DNA of 64,000 bases from JAGFIY01 sp964499285 (GTDB lineage: Bacteria > Bacteroidota > Ignavibacteria > Ignavibacteriales > Melioribacteraceae), in assembly GCA_964499285.1 (NCBI GenBank), contig CAZCLA010000005.1, forward strand, positions 1-64,000, read 5' to 3'. The notes under the pieces were generated by a model. The model was not told the origin of the DNA. It made no database searches and was given only the letters and a program-made list of their open reading frames with translations. Shown here piece by piece: positions 1-8,647 of this stretch; within the stretch, counting starts at the first letter, position 1; each line of letters opens with the position of its first letter. Made by a program: the position numbers and the translations under genes.

Positions 1-3
1 TTG

Positions 4-77
4 TCGGAACGGCGGGATTTGAACCCGCGACCACCTGAACCCCATTCAGGTACGCTACCGGACTGCGCCACGTTCCG
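4..77 (-). tRNA. tRNA-Pro (anticodon GGG)
   Basis: The minus strand folds as a full cloverleaf. The 7-bp acceptor stem pairs 71-77 with 5-11, the T arm carries the GGTTCAAATCC sequence, and the anticodon stem CCTGA/TCAGG closes a seven-base loop ATGGGGT. Placing U33 before the triplet gives anticodon GGG, reading CCC/CCU proline codons. The 3' CCA is not encoded: the discriminator A is followed by CAA, so a CCA-adding enzyme is needed. It lies just downstream of the merR-like gene on the same strand. Confidence 0.93.
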
Positions 78-80
78 AGT

Positions 81-491
81 CTATAATTTAGATTTTAAAT
101 CTACTAAAAATTCTCGGATTTCTTCAAGGTCTTTTTTAATGGTTCTTGTTTCCTGCTTTCGAATCAATTTTTGAGGTGTTGATGCTATGGATGGTTTTGG
201 TTCGGGTATGTTAAATTCTAAAGGAGCAATTTCTGAATCTTTCTGCTGCATTTCGGATAGGATATTTTTTGCTCCCTCAATGGTATATTTCTCCTTTCGT
301 AAAAGATGCTTTATCTGTAGAATTATTTTAATGTCCTTGCTGGTATAAATTCTATTTCCGGCTCTGTTTTTTGCTGGTTTTAATTGATCGAATTCAGTTT
401 CCCAATACCGGAGTATGTACTGTTCAAGATCAGTTAGTTTGCTTACTTCACTGATAGAATAATATAATTTTTTTAATCCAAAATCTTTCAT
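81..491 (-). CDS. MerR-family transcriptional regulator
   Basis: A protein of about 136 residues with an N-terminal winged-helix MerR domain: YYSISEVSKLT (recognition helix), LRYWETEF and the wing NRAGNRIYTSKDI, followed by a helical region and a lysine-rich C-terminal helix. It probably binds DNA as a dimer. There is no cysteine cluster for metal binding and no ligand domain, so the effector is unknown. The open frame extends upstream, but the ATG at 491 has AGGTG seven bases ahead and begins just before the conserved helix, so I chose it. It ends four bases from tRNA-Pro. The MerR assignment is firm; the target is unknown. Confidence 0.85.
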   Translation of the reverse strand: MKDFGLKKLYYSISEVSKLTDLEQYILRYWETEFDQLKPAKNRAGNRIYTSKDIKIILQIKHLLRKEKYTIEGAKNILSEMQQKDSEIAPLEFNIPEPKPSIASTPQKLIRKQETRTIKKDLEEIREFLVDLKSKL

Positions 492-747
492 ATTAAACAC
501 CTGCGTTTTTACTTCAGTGAAGATAACTAAACATATGTAAAATATCAATAATAGTCACTTTAGCTAAGATTACTCTTTAGTTGATTTACTTTGTTATCAG
601 AATAATAATAACATGTTGCTTGAAAATGATTTAAATAGGTCGGTTAAAAAAAGTTATGCAAAAATCTGTAGATGCACTGTTGAAATAATTTAGAATCCAA
701 ATTTGTTCAAGCATGCTCCGTTAAGCAGAGTTCAATAGAAAACTTCT

Positions 748-1179
748 TCATTTTTCATCATCCAATATCATTTTGATAAGAAGAACTGCAGAGATATAAC
801 CAAAATGTTTAAACCCAGAAATATAACCGTTGCATTTAGCAGTAGTTAGATGCTCTTTTCTAAAGTCTTCTCTATTAGTTAAGTTAGATAAATGTACTTC
901 TATTTTTGGTATCGTTAGTACTTCTAGTGCGTCTCTTATTGCAACAGAGGTATGAGTGTAACCAGCAGGATTGATAATCAACGCGTCAAATTCTCTTGCT
1001 CCTTGTACGTGCTCCACAATTTCACCTTCAATATTGGACTGTACAAATTCAAATTCAACATCCGGAAAACTATCGACAATTCGTTGATTTATTTCGGAAA
1101 GAGTCAGATTGCCATATTGCTGATTGTCCCTTTTCCCAAGTAGATTTAGATTGGGACCATTAATTATCTTTATTTTCAT
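748..1179 (-). CDS. aroQ: 3-dehydroquinate dehydratase, type II
   Basis: This enzyme dehydrates 3-dehydroquinate to 3-dehydroshikimate in the shikimate pathway. The 143-residue length is usual for the dodecameric type II enzyme. Family motifs are present in order: NGPNLNLLGKRD at the N terminus, the catalytic tyrosine in QQYG, the INPAGYTHTSVAIRDAL block with the catalytic histidine region, and VHLSN followed by RE.FR. Its start overlaps the stop of the upstream 89-residue gene by one base, so the two are translationally linked. No other aro genes are nearby. Confidence 0.95.
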   Translation of the reverse strand: MKIKIINGPNLNLLGKRDNQQYGNLTLSEINQRIVDSFPDVEFEFVQSNIEGEIVEHVQGAREFDALIINPAGYTHTSVAIRDALEVLTIPKIEVHLSNLTNREDFRKEHLTTAKCNGYISGFKHFGYISAVLLIKMILDDEK

Positions 1180-1448
1180 TATAGAATGTCCATTTCTTCT
1201 ATTGCTTCTCGAATATTGGGAGGTAGATAAACTTCATCAATTCCAAGTTCTTTTAGTGCGGCAGCAAGTACCATTACTTTTCTTTGAGTATTGGAGAGTT
1301 TGTTAATCACAATTAATTTATCCTCTTTCATTAAGCAATACCCACCTTTGAAATCACCTCTTTCAAATCTTACTTTTGCTCCCATTTGAGTGGCAAGTGA
1401 TTTCAAATCGTTGAGAAGATTCTCGAATTCTTTTTCTTTAAGCTTCAT
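1179..1448 (-). CDS. Small conserved-looking hypothetical protein
   Basis: An 89-residue soluble protein I do not recognise. It begins with a charged amphipathic helix (KEKEFENLLNDLKSLATQ), then a short stretch with FERGDFKGGYCLMKEDKLIVINK that looks like a beta hairpin, then a helical tail. There is no signal peptide or membrane segment. It sits between a membrane protein gene (11-bp overlap) and aroQ (1-bp overlap), so the three are probably co-transcribed. The GGYC segment resembles a nucleotide- or metal-touching loop only superficially, and I assign no function. Confidence 0.7.
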   Translation of the reverse strand: MKLKEKEFENLLNDLKSLATQMGAKVRFERGDFKGGYCLMKEDKLIVINKLSNTQRKVMVLAAALKELGIDEVYLPPNIREAIEEMDIL

Positions 1449-1947
1449 TTTTAGTAAACGGTTTTGTGATGAACATATAAAATATAGTCATTATACAGAA
1501 AAAATGGATTGGAATAAGTGCACTAAGCGACGAGATCTTGCTCTTTATTATTTCGAAGCTGAGATTATATTCAGGGTCAAGAAAGACCATCTTTATAATT
1601 TTGAAATCATATTTAATGAATGAGTAGCTTTCAAAAACAAGTATAAAAAGAAATAATACAATGCTGATGAAAAGCCATCCATTCAAACGGAGATTTAATC
1701 TGCTTTTGATTAAAAAAAAGAAAAACAATAATATAGAAATTGCACCGAGAAATAAGGATATATTTTTTGTTACACCGACCAAATAAAACATACCAAATAA
1801 ATCGGAATCAGTAAATTTATGGTTGAGAATAAGTTCTCCTGGTTCAAAGAATGCATATAATGAAAATATATGACTAAGCAATGTACCACCATAGAGTGCG
1901 ATAAATCCTACAAATAAATTGTTTATTATTTTCAAATCTTTAGTCAT
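1438..1947 (-). CDS. Hypothetical four-helix membrane protein
   Basis: A 169-residue protein with four hydrophobic segments at roughly residues 8-30, 52-80, 88-110 and 140-162, joined by short charged loops. This is a typical small inner-membrane protein. I see no catalytic motif and no named family. The C terminus overlaps the next gene by 11 bases. It may be the first gene of a run with the 89-residue protein and aroQ. It is divergent from the ppx-like gene, with only 37 bases between the starts, so both promoters must lie in or near that short gap. Confidence 0.65.
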   Translation of the reverse strand: MTKDLKIINNLFVGFIALYGGTLLSHIFSLYAFFEPGELILNHKFTDSDLFGMFYLVGVTKNISLFLGAISILLFFFFLIKSRLNLRLNGWLFISIVLFLFILVFESYSFIKYDFKIIKMVFLDPEYNLSFEIIKSKISSLSALIPIHFFCIMTIFYMFITKPFTKNEA

Positions 1948-1984
1948 TTCTCATTAAATTTATTCTTAAAAATAGGCAAAATAG

Positions 1985-2923
1985 ATGAATGTTGCTTCAA
2001 TTGATATAGGATCAAATACAGTAATTCTATTGATTGCGGCTATAGATTTTGAAAAGCGAAAATTTGCACCTTTGCTAAATCTATATAGAACTCCTCGAAT
2101 TAGTTCAAATCTTTCTAACAGCGGCATAATAAGCAAGGATTCCGAACAGAAATTATTAAAAGTGCTTGATGAGTTTAATGTAAAAATTAAAGAATTTTCT
2201 TGCGCCGACATCGTTTGCATAGCTACAAAAGCATTGCGTTCTGCAGAAAATTCAGATTCAATTATTAAATCCGTCGAGAGGAAAACGGGTATTAAGATCG
2301 ACGTGATTTCTGGAGAAAGAGAAGCAGAATATTCTTTTTACGGATCAGTCTTGAATAGTGACTCAGCAATTACTCACTCAGTTATAGATATTGGTGGAGG
2401 AAGTACTGAAATTATTATTGGGAACAAACATTCAATAAAACAACTTCATAGTTTTAATTTTGGTACTGTAACGCTTACAGAAAATTTTAATATAAAGAAT
2501 CCCCCAACTGGAATTGAACTAGAAAACCTCCGAAATCACATTTTAGATCAACTGAATTCTAAAGAAGATTTATTTCTAGAAAAAATTGAAAATGTAATAG
2601 CAGTTGCCGGAACACCTACAACACTAAGTGCAATAGTACAAAATTCGAAAGAATATGATGAAAGTGTAATCGATAATTCAATAATTTATTTTTCAGAAAT
2701 GGAAAAAATCTGCCGTGATTTAAGCAAAATGAATTCATACCAGATATTAGAAAAATATGGTAAAATTGTCGAAGGACGTGAAGACGTTATAACAACCGGT
2801 GCAGTAATTTTGAAAACCGTCTTGGAAAAGATGAATATTGACAAATTGACTGTCAGTACTAAAGGTCTTCGTTATGGAGCAATTATTAGAAAATTCTTCG
2901 CTCCTAAAAAAGAAGAAGATTAA
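1985..2923 (+). CDS. Ppx/GppA-family phosphatase
   Basis: A 312-residue member of the ASKHA-fold exopolyphosphatase/pppGpp phosphatase family. Phosphate-binding motifs are visible: SIDIGSNTVILLIA at residues 5-18, VIDIGGGSTEIIIG near 135-148 and AVAGTPTTLSA near 207-217. The length fits the short two-domain form without the C-terminal HD-like extension found in longer Ppx proteins. It may hydrolyse polyphosphate or (p)ppGpp; sequence alone does not decide. The 3' end overlaps the convergent Yip1-like gene by 20 bases. Confidence 0.88.
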   Translation: MNVASIDIGSNTVILLIAAIDFEKRKFAPLLNLYRTPRISSNLSNSGIISKDSEQKLLKVLDEFNVKIKEFSCADIVCIATKALRSAENSDSIIKSVERKTGIKIDVISGEREAEYSFYGSVLNSDSAITHSVIDIGGGSTEIIIGNKHSIKQLHSFNFGTVTLTENFNIKNPPTGIELENLRNHILDQLNSKEDLFLEKIENVIAVAGTPTTLSAIVQNSKEYDESVIDNSIIYFSEMEKICRDLSKMNSYQILEKYGKIVEGREDVITTGAVILKTVLEKMNIDKLTVSTKGLRYGAIIRKFFAPKKEED

Positions 2924-3608
2924 TGAGAAATGAGCTGCCGAACAGAAGTCCGAAGAATAATGACGTAATTATTATCGAAATTATTTTTTTATCGAAAAGT
3001 CGGTTTTGAGAGATAATCATTAAGAATATATTCCAAATAATAAAACATATCTCAAAAAAGAACAATATGTATGAAGGAACTGGTTTAATCAAAGTAGGAG
3101 GCGGATTAAACAGAAACCAATATGCGCCAAAAAGGGCAAACTCAAGCGGTACAAATAAGATCAATGAGATTAACATCGGAATAGATGCAAAAGTAATTGT
3201 ACTTAGAATGTCTTTGTAACGATATTCTCTCTTAAACAATCGCCCCGCTATTTTTATCGATAACGGAAATAATAGAAAAATAATAATGCTTATAAAATAT
3301 GTTAGTCCTAATGATAGAAAGAAAGTCGGAATTTCCGTATGTTTTTCCAGAATAATGTTTGTTACAATTTGAATTGTCAAGGCAATTTTAAGAGTAACGG
3401 CAAGAAGTGTAGGAATTATGAAATTTTTATGTTCGGCTTGAATTAATTTTATAAAAGCATTTTTAGGCTCCTCCATTAATTGCCACAAAATGGAACCAAA
3501 ATCAATATTCGTCACTTTCCCTCTTAGGAAATTTTTACAATTTCCACAAGTGAGTTTGAAAAGCGGATTCGAGGTGCCGCAATTTGGACAAATATTATAA
3601 TATTTCAT
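2904..3608 (-). CDS. Yip1-domain membrane protein with N-terminal zinc ribbon
   Basis: A 234-residue protein. Residues 1-30 carry a zinc ribbon (CPNCG, then CGNC); five hydrophobic segments typical of the Yip1-like bacterial family follow. The start at 3608 (MKYYNICPNCG) is preferred over an upstream ATG because it lies five bases after the stop of the DUF5683 gene and directly precedes the ribbon. The function of bacterial Yip1 proteins is unknown. It is the last gene of a leftward run with parA, parB and the DUF5683 gene, and overlaps the convergent phosphatase gene. Confidence 0.72.
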   Translation of the reverse strand: MKYYNICPNCGTSNPLFKLTCGNCKNFLRGKVTNIDFGSILWQLMEEPKNAFIKLIQAEHKNFIIPTLLAVTLKIALTIQIVTNIILEKHTEIPTFFLSLGLTYFISIIIFLLFPLSIKIAGRLFKREYRYKDILSTITFASIPMLISLILFVPLEFALFGAYWFLFNPPPTLIKPVPSYILFFFEICFIIWNIFLMIISQNRLFDKKIISIIITSLFFGLLFGSSFLINLLLF

Positions 3609-3612
3609 TACG

Positions 3613-4125
3613 CTATCTGTTAAAATAAAATTTAAACTGTAATTCTCTGCTGCCCAAAGCTCTGTTTTCGCTGACGGAGAAATCGAATAAATGTGCATCA
3701 ACATAAGCATCTACCAAATTCAAAAAATAGACAAGACCTATATATATTGCGAATAAATCTCTGTTATCAAGATGCAGATTTCTCTGACTTAAATATGCTT
3801 GATTTCCACTTCCTCCATCAACAAGACTTTCCGTATATAAATCTCTATAATCATGATAAAGATCATTATAGTAAAACCAACCATAAACTAATCCTCCTAT
3901 AGCACCTAAAAATATCGGTGCTTTCCAGTATGATTCATTGTAGAATTGTCCCCAACCCGGGAGAATTGCACTTCTGCCCACAGCTCCCCAAGGTGATTTG
4001 GACATAACGAATATTTCCGAATTTTCACTTTGGACGATTTCCGATGAATCAGGTTCCGTTTGCCCGAATGAAACCGATGTGAGAAGAAAAATAATTGCGA
4101 GGATATTAAAAATTTGCTTTTTCAA
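3613..4125 (-). CDS. DUF5683 domain protein
   Basis: A 170-residue protein with a cleavable-looking N-terminal signal peptide (hydrophobic to about residue 20, ending SFGQ). The family core follows: KSPWGAVGRSAILPGWGQ, then a short hydrophobic hairpin, then YLNLVDAYVDAHLFDFSVS. The family is common in Bacteroidota and often sits directly after parB, as here, where its start overlaps parB by 20 bases. The product is probably exported or membrane-associated. The function is unknown; the parB linkage hints at a cell-cycle or envelope role but does not prove one. Confidence 0.85.
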   Translation of the reverse strand: MKKQIFNILAIIFLLTSVSFGQTEPDSSEIVQSENSEIFVMSKSPWGAVGRSAILPGWGQFYNESYWKAPIFLGAIGGLVYGWFYYNDLYHDYRDLYTESLVDGGSGNQAYLSQRNLHLDNRDLFAIYIGLVYFLNLVDAYVDAHLFDFSVSENRALGSRELQFKFYFNR

Positions 4126-5050
4126 TTATATCAAATAATTCAAATAATCTTTCGAGTTCATCTTGTGAATAAAATTCGATTGTTATTGAACCGGCACCAT
4201 TTTTTTTCTGTTTACATATAACTTTTGTCCCCAAAACATTACGCAGTTTGCTCTCTATATCTTTTTGCGAAGCATTTTCGGCACTTGATTTAACACCAGT
4301 TCCTTTTACAATAGACTCAGATTTACTTACAAAATTCCGTACTAACTCTTCAACTTTTCTTACTGATAAACCCGAGGAAATAATTTTATCAAATAATTTG
4401 ATTTGAAACTTCTGACTTGTAATTCCCAGAAGCGCTCTTGCATGACCGGCTGAAATTTCATTTTTTAATATCCCGTTCTGAATTTTATCGGGAAGTTTTA
4501 AGAGTCTGATTGTGTTCGTGATAGTTGATCTTTCTTTCCCAACTTTTTCGGCAACCTCTTCTTGTGAAAGTCCGCATTCGTCGATAAGTCTCTTGTATGA
4601 AATCGCAACTTCGATGGGGTTCAGATCTTCACGCTGGAGATTTTCAATTAGTGAAAGTGCGACCATTGCTTCTTTTGTCTGCACTTCAATAATATAAGCC
4701 GGAATTTCTCTATACCCAATTTCCTTACAAGCACGTAATCTTCTTTCACCGGAGATCAGCTCGTAATGCTTGTTCTCAATTCTCCGAACAGTTATGGGTT
4801 GAATTAGTCCATTTTGAAGAATCGATTTCTTAAGTTCATCAAGAGTAGTTTGATCAAATTCACTTCGTGGTTGATAAGGGTTGGGATAGATACTATGTAT
4901 TTCTATTTTGGCAAGTATATCAAAGGAATTACCATCGTCCTTTCTTAGTTCAGTTTGATGCAATGCAATTGGTTCTTCTTCGGAATTTCTTGAACCGGGA
5001 TTTATTAGTGCCCCCAATCCTCTGCCGAGTCCTGGTTTAATTTTCGTCAT
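4106..5050 (-). CDS. parB: Chromosome-partitioning protein ParB
   Basis: A 314-residue CTPase and parS-binding protein of the ParABS segregation system. The N terminus has the ParA-interacting KPGLGRGLGALI motif. The ParB/Srx domain follows, with the CTP-binding signatures NPYQPR near residue 57 and ISGERRLRA near 100. The helix-turn-helix region LSQEEVAEKVGKERSTITN comes next, then a C-terminal dimerisation tail. It overlaps parA by 14 bases. I found no parS-like 16-mer by eye. ParAB are usually near the replication origin, so this window may be origin-proximal. Confidence 0.95.
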   Translation of the reverse strand: MTKIKPGLGRGLGALINPGSRNSEEEPIALHQTELRKDDGNSFDILAKIEIHSIYPNPYQPRSEFDQTTLDELKKSILQNGLIQPITVRRIENKHYELISGERRLRACKEIGYREIPAYIIEVQTKEAMVALSLIENLQREDLNPIEVAISYKRLIDECGLSQEEVAEKVGKERSTITNTIRLLKLPDKIQNGILKNEISAGHARALLGITSQKFQIKLFDKIISSGLSVRKVEELVRNFVSKSESIVKGTGVKSSAENASQKDIESKLRNVLGTKVICKQKKNGAGSITIEFYSQDELERLFELFDIIEKANF

Positions 5051-5828
5051 TTTCTTTCTCTTTCATATTATCATTTGATTTTGATAGTAGCTCGGTTGCA
5101 AGTGACAGATAATTTTTTGCACCCATAGAAATAGCATCGTAAAGAATTATCGGTTTTGCATGACTTGGAGCCTCAGATACTCGAACATTTCTGTGAACAA
5201 CTGTTTCAAAAACTTTATCTCCGAAATATCTTTTAACTTCTTCAACCACTTGTGACGATAGACGTAGTCTTTGATCGTACATGGTTAAAAGAACTCCCTC
5301 AATTTTTAAATCCGGGTTTAGATTTTTCTTCACAATATTAATAGTGTTTAGCAATTGTCCTAATCCCTCGAGAGCAAAATATTCACATTGCACCGGAATT
5401 ATAACGGAATCTGCAGCAGTCAATGCATTTAAAGTTAATAAACTTAGAGAAGGTGGACAATCGATGAAAATATAGTCGTAATTATTTTTAACCGGTTCAA
5501 CAGCATCTTTTAATAGGTATTCGCGGTTAGGAAGGCTCACTATTTCAATTTCTGCTCCTACTAAATTTATGTCCGAAGGAAGAATATCCAAAAACGGCAT
5601 ATAAGTATTGAGTATTGCATCCGAGATATCTTCTGTACCTATCAAGACTTCATAAACAGAGAGGTTTTTGTCTTCAACGCCAAGTCCTGAAGTGGAGTTT
5701 GCCTGAGGGTCAATATCAATAATCAGCGTTTGTTTTTCGCTTGCAGCAATTGATGCTGAGAGATTTATGGCGGTAGTCGTTTTACCAACACCGCCTTTCT
5801 GATTTGCAATAGCGATTATTTTTGCCAT
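5037..5828 (-). CDS. parA: Chromosome-partitioning ATPase ParA
   Basis: A 263-residue ParA/Soj ATPase that moves ParB-parS complexes over the nucleoid. The deviant Walker A motif KGGVGKTT is at residues 11-18 and the switch motif DIDPQANSTSGLG near 38-50. The Walker B-like FIDCPPSLSLLTLNAL is near residue 120. The acidic-lysine tail is not conserved in the family. It precedes and overlaps parB and starts 24 bases after the MBL hydrolase stop, so the run from 6530 to 2904 is probably one operon. Confidence 0.95.
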   Translation of the reverse strand: MAKIIAIANQKGGVGKTTTAINLSASIAASEKQTLIIDIDPQANSTSGLGVEDKNLSVYEVLIGTEDISDAILNTYMPFLDILPSDINLVGAEIEIVSLPNREYLLKDAVEPVKNNYDYIFIDCPPSLSLLTLNALTAADSVIIPVQCEYFALEGLGQLLNTINIVKKNLNPDLKIEGVLLTMYDQRLRLSSQVVEEVKRYFGDKVFETVVHRNVRVSEAPSHAKPIILYDAISMGAKNYLSLATELLSKSNDNMKEKENDEN

Positions 5829-5852
5829 AAAATGATCAGTTTTCCGGAAAGT

Positions 5853-6530
5853 TTATAATTCAATTTCTTGACCGAATTCGAGAACCATCGCATTTTTGCC
5901 AATTGCTTCTACCTTAGATTTGAATTCTTTGGGATCAGCTTCAATGACAGGAAATGTATTGTAATGAATTGGAATAGCCACACCGGGATTTACAAACTCT
6001 ACAGCTTTTAGTGCATCATTAATTCCCATAGTAAAATTATCCCCAATTGGAAGCAACATATAATCGATTTTATTCATCTCGCCAATAAGCTTCATATCCA
6101 AGAATAAACCGGTGTCGCCTGTGTGATAAATTGTTTTGCCGTCCATTGTGATTATTACACCGGCCGGTTCTCCGCCATAATGATTATCCGGTGTTAAGGA
6201 GCCGTGATGCGCAATTGTAAACTTTACTCTTCCAAATTCGAAATTATAACCGCCTCCTATATGCATATTGTGAGCTTTAAAACCTTTTGCTGCACAATAA
6301 TTTGCAAGTTCGTTAACACATATAAACAATGTCTTTTCTTTGTCGGCAATACTAAATGCATCACCAATATGATCGCCGTGCGCATGAGTTAAAATAATAT
6401 AATCCGCTTTTAATTCTTCAACTTTAACCGTGGAAGTCGGATTTCCCGTTATAAAAGGATCGATTAAAATAATTTTACCTGAGTCACTAGTAATCTGAAA
6501 AGCCGAATGAGAAAAATACCTTAATTTCAT
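5853..6530 (-). CDS. Metal-dependent hydrolase, UPF0173 metallo-beta-lactamase fold
   Basis: A 225-residue metallo-beta-lactamase-fold protein of the UPF0173/UlaG-like group. The metal site is visible as THAHGDHIGD near residue 50, with further ligands in HHGSLTPDN and in HTGDTGLF; IPIHYNTFP closes the site. I chose the ATG at 6530 because GAGG lies five bases upstream. A GTG six bases earlier gives the same protein with two extra residues but poor spacing. The substrate is unknown. It is the first gene before parAB. Confidence 0.85.
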   Translation of the reverse strand: MKLRYFSHSAFQITSDSGKIILIDPFITGNPTSTVKVEELKADYIILTHAHGDHIGDAFSIADKEKTLFICVNELANYCAAKGFKAHNMHIGGGYNFEFGRVKFTIAHHGSLTPDNHYGGEPAGVIITMDGKTIYHTGDTGLFLDMKLIGEMNKIDYMLLPIGDNFTMGINDALKAVEFVNPGVAIPIHYNTFPVIEADPKEFKSKVEAIGKNAMVLEFGQEIEL

Positions 6531-6657
6531 AGTCACCTCGCTTCATAAATTAAAATACATACAAAGTTTCCAGAGTATAAATATACTTACTTCTCAACAA
6601 AGTTTACTAAGATTAGAATTCAGATGCAATGAAACTGATTGTGAGTGAAAATAAAGG

Positions 6658-7479
6658 TCAATTTTCCTTCTTTCTAAAAATATTGAGGATATTTTGAATT
6701 TTCTTCTCCGTCTTAGTCGAAAGTTTGGCGTTTAGATATTTCGTTAACATATCTTTGCTTAATCCTCGAGTTAACTTACCGTTTTCAGCAACAGCAATGC
6801 TGCCGGTTTCTTCTGAAACGATTATGCTTATTACATCAGCTTGTTCTGTAATACCCAATCCTGCTCTGTGTCTCATACCAAGCGTTTCACCATCAATTTC
6901 CGTTACTGTGGAAAGCGGAAGTGTACACCTAACCGATTCAACAAGGTCGCCTTTCAGAATTGCGGCACCATCGTGAAGAGGTGCTCTTGGAAAAAATATC
7001 GAACGAAGAAGATCTTTGGTTATTCTGGCGTTAATCAAGTCCCCCGTTTCGGCAATACCAGCAATTCCGGAAGATTTCACAATTACCATCAATGCGCCAT
7101 GTTGATGCTGTGCCAATTCAAAAGAAGCATCAACAATTTCATTAATAACGACATTCTCGGATTTTTTCTGAAATGATTTTACAATAGGATTTCTTCCGAG
7201 TGAGACTAAAAGTTTTCTGATTTCTGGTTGGAATAGTATTATAAAAGCAATTACCCAAATATCTCTTACTAAGGTCAATAACCAGCCGAGTGCTTTTAAG
7301 TCGATAGCTTGAGTTATAAATGATAGGACTAATACAATAATCAGACCCCAAAAAATTTGACCAGCGATAGTCCCCTTCATAAAATCGTAAAGCTTATAGA
7401 CAAGAATCGATACGAGAGCGATATCGATAATATCTATCAGTGTAACAGAAATGAAGCCGATTTTAAACAGCTCAAACAT
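6658..7479 (-). CDS. cdaA: Diadenylate cyclase, membrane CdaA type
   Basis: A 273-residue enzyme that condenses two ATP to c-di-AMP. Three N-terminal transmembrane helices lie at about residues 12-30, 37-58 and 63-84. The DAC domain follows, with the catalytic APLHDGAAIL (DGA motif) and MRHRAGLG (RHR motif) both intact. The start overlaps folP by eight bases. In Firmicutes cdaA is followed by the regulator gene cdaR (YbbR) and glmM; neither is here, and the gene instead ends a PASTA-rpe-folP run. Confidence 0.93.
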   Translation of the reverse strand: MFELFKIGFISVTLIDIIDIALVSILVYKLYDFMKGTIAGQIFWGLIIVLVLSFITQAIDLKALGWLLTLVRDIWVIAFIILFQPEIRKLLVSLGRNPIVKSFQKKSENVVINEIVDASFELAQHQHGALMVIVKSSGIAGIAETGDLINARITKDLLRSIFFPRAPLHDGAAILKGDLVESVRCTLPLSTVTEIDGETLGMRHRAGLGITEQADVISIIVSEETGSIAVAENGKLTRGLSKDMLTKYLNAKLSTKTEKKIQNILNIFRKKEN

Positions 7480-8635
7480 CAGTGTTCTTGTTCCCGGATA
7501 AATATTTCAAGTAATTTATTGCATCTTTTGAATAAGCGCAATTGTGAGTTCTTATAATTTTTACACCTTCTTTTAAGGCTAAGGTTTCTGCTATCACTGT
7601 CGGAATCTCGCGTTCATTTACATTCTTGTCAAGAGATTTTCCGATAAAAGATTTATTTGATACGCCTATCATGATCGGGTAACCAAAACCTTTGAACTCC
7701 CCAAGTCGATCAAGAATTTCATAATTATCATCCACCCTTTTCCCGAAACCAATCCCTGGATCGATTATTATTTTTTTAATGCCGGCGTTTTTTATTTTAT
7801 TAATTTTATTTGTAAAGTAATCATACAATTCGGAAATCACATCTTCGTATTGAGGATTATCCTGCATATTGTTAGGCTTACCTTTTATATGCATAAGTAC
7901 ATATGAAGCGTCATATTTTTTTATAACTTCCAGCATTTTAGTTTCGGAAGATAAGCCGCTTATATCATTCACAATTGATGCTCCTCTCTCGAGAGCAGCT
8001 TCTGCAACTTCGGCTTTTGTTGTATCGATTGATATTATCTGATTTTCTTTCTTTTTTTTAATCAATTCAATTATTGGGAGGACTCTTTCCTTTTCAATCT
8101 CGACACTTACAGGTTCGGACCCGGGTCTTGATGATTCTCCTCCAACATCGATAATATCTACATCTTGATCAATTAAAAGTTCGATTCTATTTTCAGCTTC
8201 TTTAATATCAAAATATTTTCCACCGTCATAAAATGAATCGGGAGTAATATTAAGTATTCCCATAATTTTCGGATTAGAGGAATTAAATATGTTTGTATTA
8301 TTATCGTATGCCTTATAATTATGTATTAGAAAATTTATTTTGTAACCAAGATCTTCATTTCCGTTTGACTTTATAAGTTTTGCTATTTCACTTAACTTGC
8401 CGAAAGTGCCAAGTATTAAAAGACTGCTGACGCCTGTTTCAGCATCTTCCCTCACATAACAAATCTCATTATTTGCAAAAATTATTGTAACAACGTTTTC
8501 TTTTAATTCATATTTTAAGTTTCTAATCTCCAAGCCAAATAAGTCGAGTTCGTATAAATCTCTAAAGATGTTGTACTTTATGCTGTATTTTGTGAATACA
8601 CTTGGTTTGTAGAGTGAGATGAGCTGAATAATCAT
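7472..8635 (-). CDS. folP: Dihydropteroate synthase with N-terminal extension
   Basis: This enzyme joins p-aminobenzoate to dihydropterin pyrophosphate in folate synthesis. The TIM-barrel core starts near residue 120 with KIMGILNITPDSFYDGG, followed by the substrate-binding DVGGESSRPGS loop and the late IIDPGIGFGK motif. The total of 387 residues exceeds the usual 260-290 because of about 115 N-terminal residues that form no motif I recognise. Comparable extensions occur in some FolP relatives. It lies between rpe and cdaA in a leftward operon. Confidence 0.92.
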   Translation of the reverse strand: MIIQLISLYKPSVFTKYSIKYNIFRDLYELDLFGLEIRNLKYELKENVVTIIFANNEICYVREDAETGVSSLLILGTFGKLSEIAKLIKSNGNEDLGYKINFLIHNYKAYDNNTNIFNSSNPKIMGILNITPDSFYDGGKYFDIKEAENRIELLIDQDVDIIDVGGESSRPGSEPVSVEIEKERVLPIIELIKKKKENQIISIDTTKAEVAEAALERGASIVNDISGLSSETKMLEVIKKYDASYVLMHIKGKPNNMQDNPQYEDVISELYDYFTNKINKIKNAGIKKIIIDPGIGFGKRVDDNYEILDRLGEFKGFGYPIMIGVSNKSFIGKSLDKNVNEREIPTVIAETLALKEGVKIIRTHNCAYSKDAINYLKYLSGNKNTDV

Positions 8636-8647
8636 AGATTATCTTGA

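Noticed and set aside
4106..5828. parS sites or an origin of replication near parAB
   Set aside because: I found no 16-base palindrome close to the parS consensus and no cluster of DnaA boxes or dnaA gene by eye; only a computed search could exclude them.
6571..6590. A short hairpin (GTATA/TATAC) after cdaA as a terminator
   Set aside because: The stem is five AT-rich bases with a two-base loop and no T run follows.
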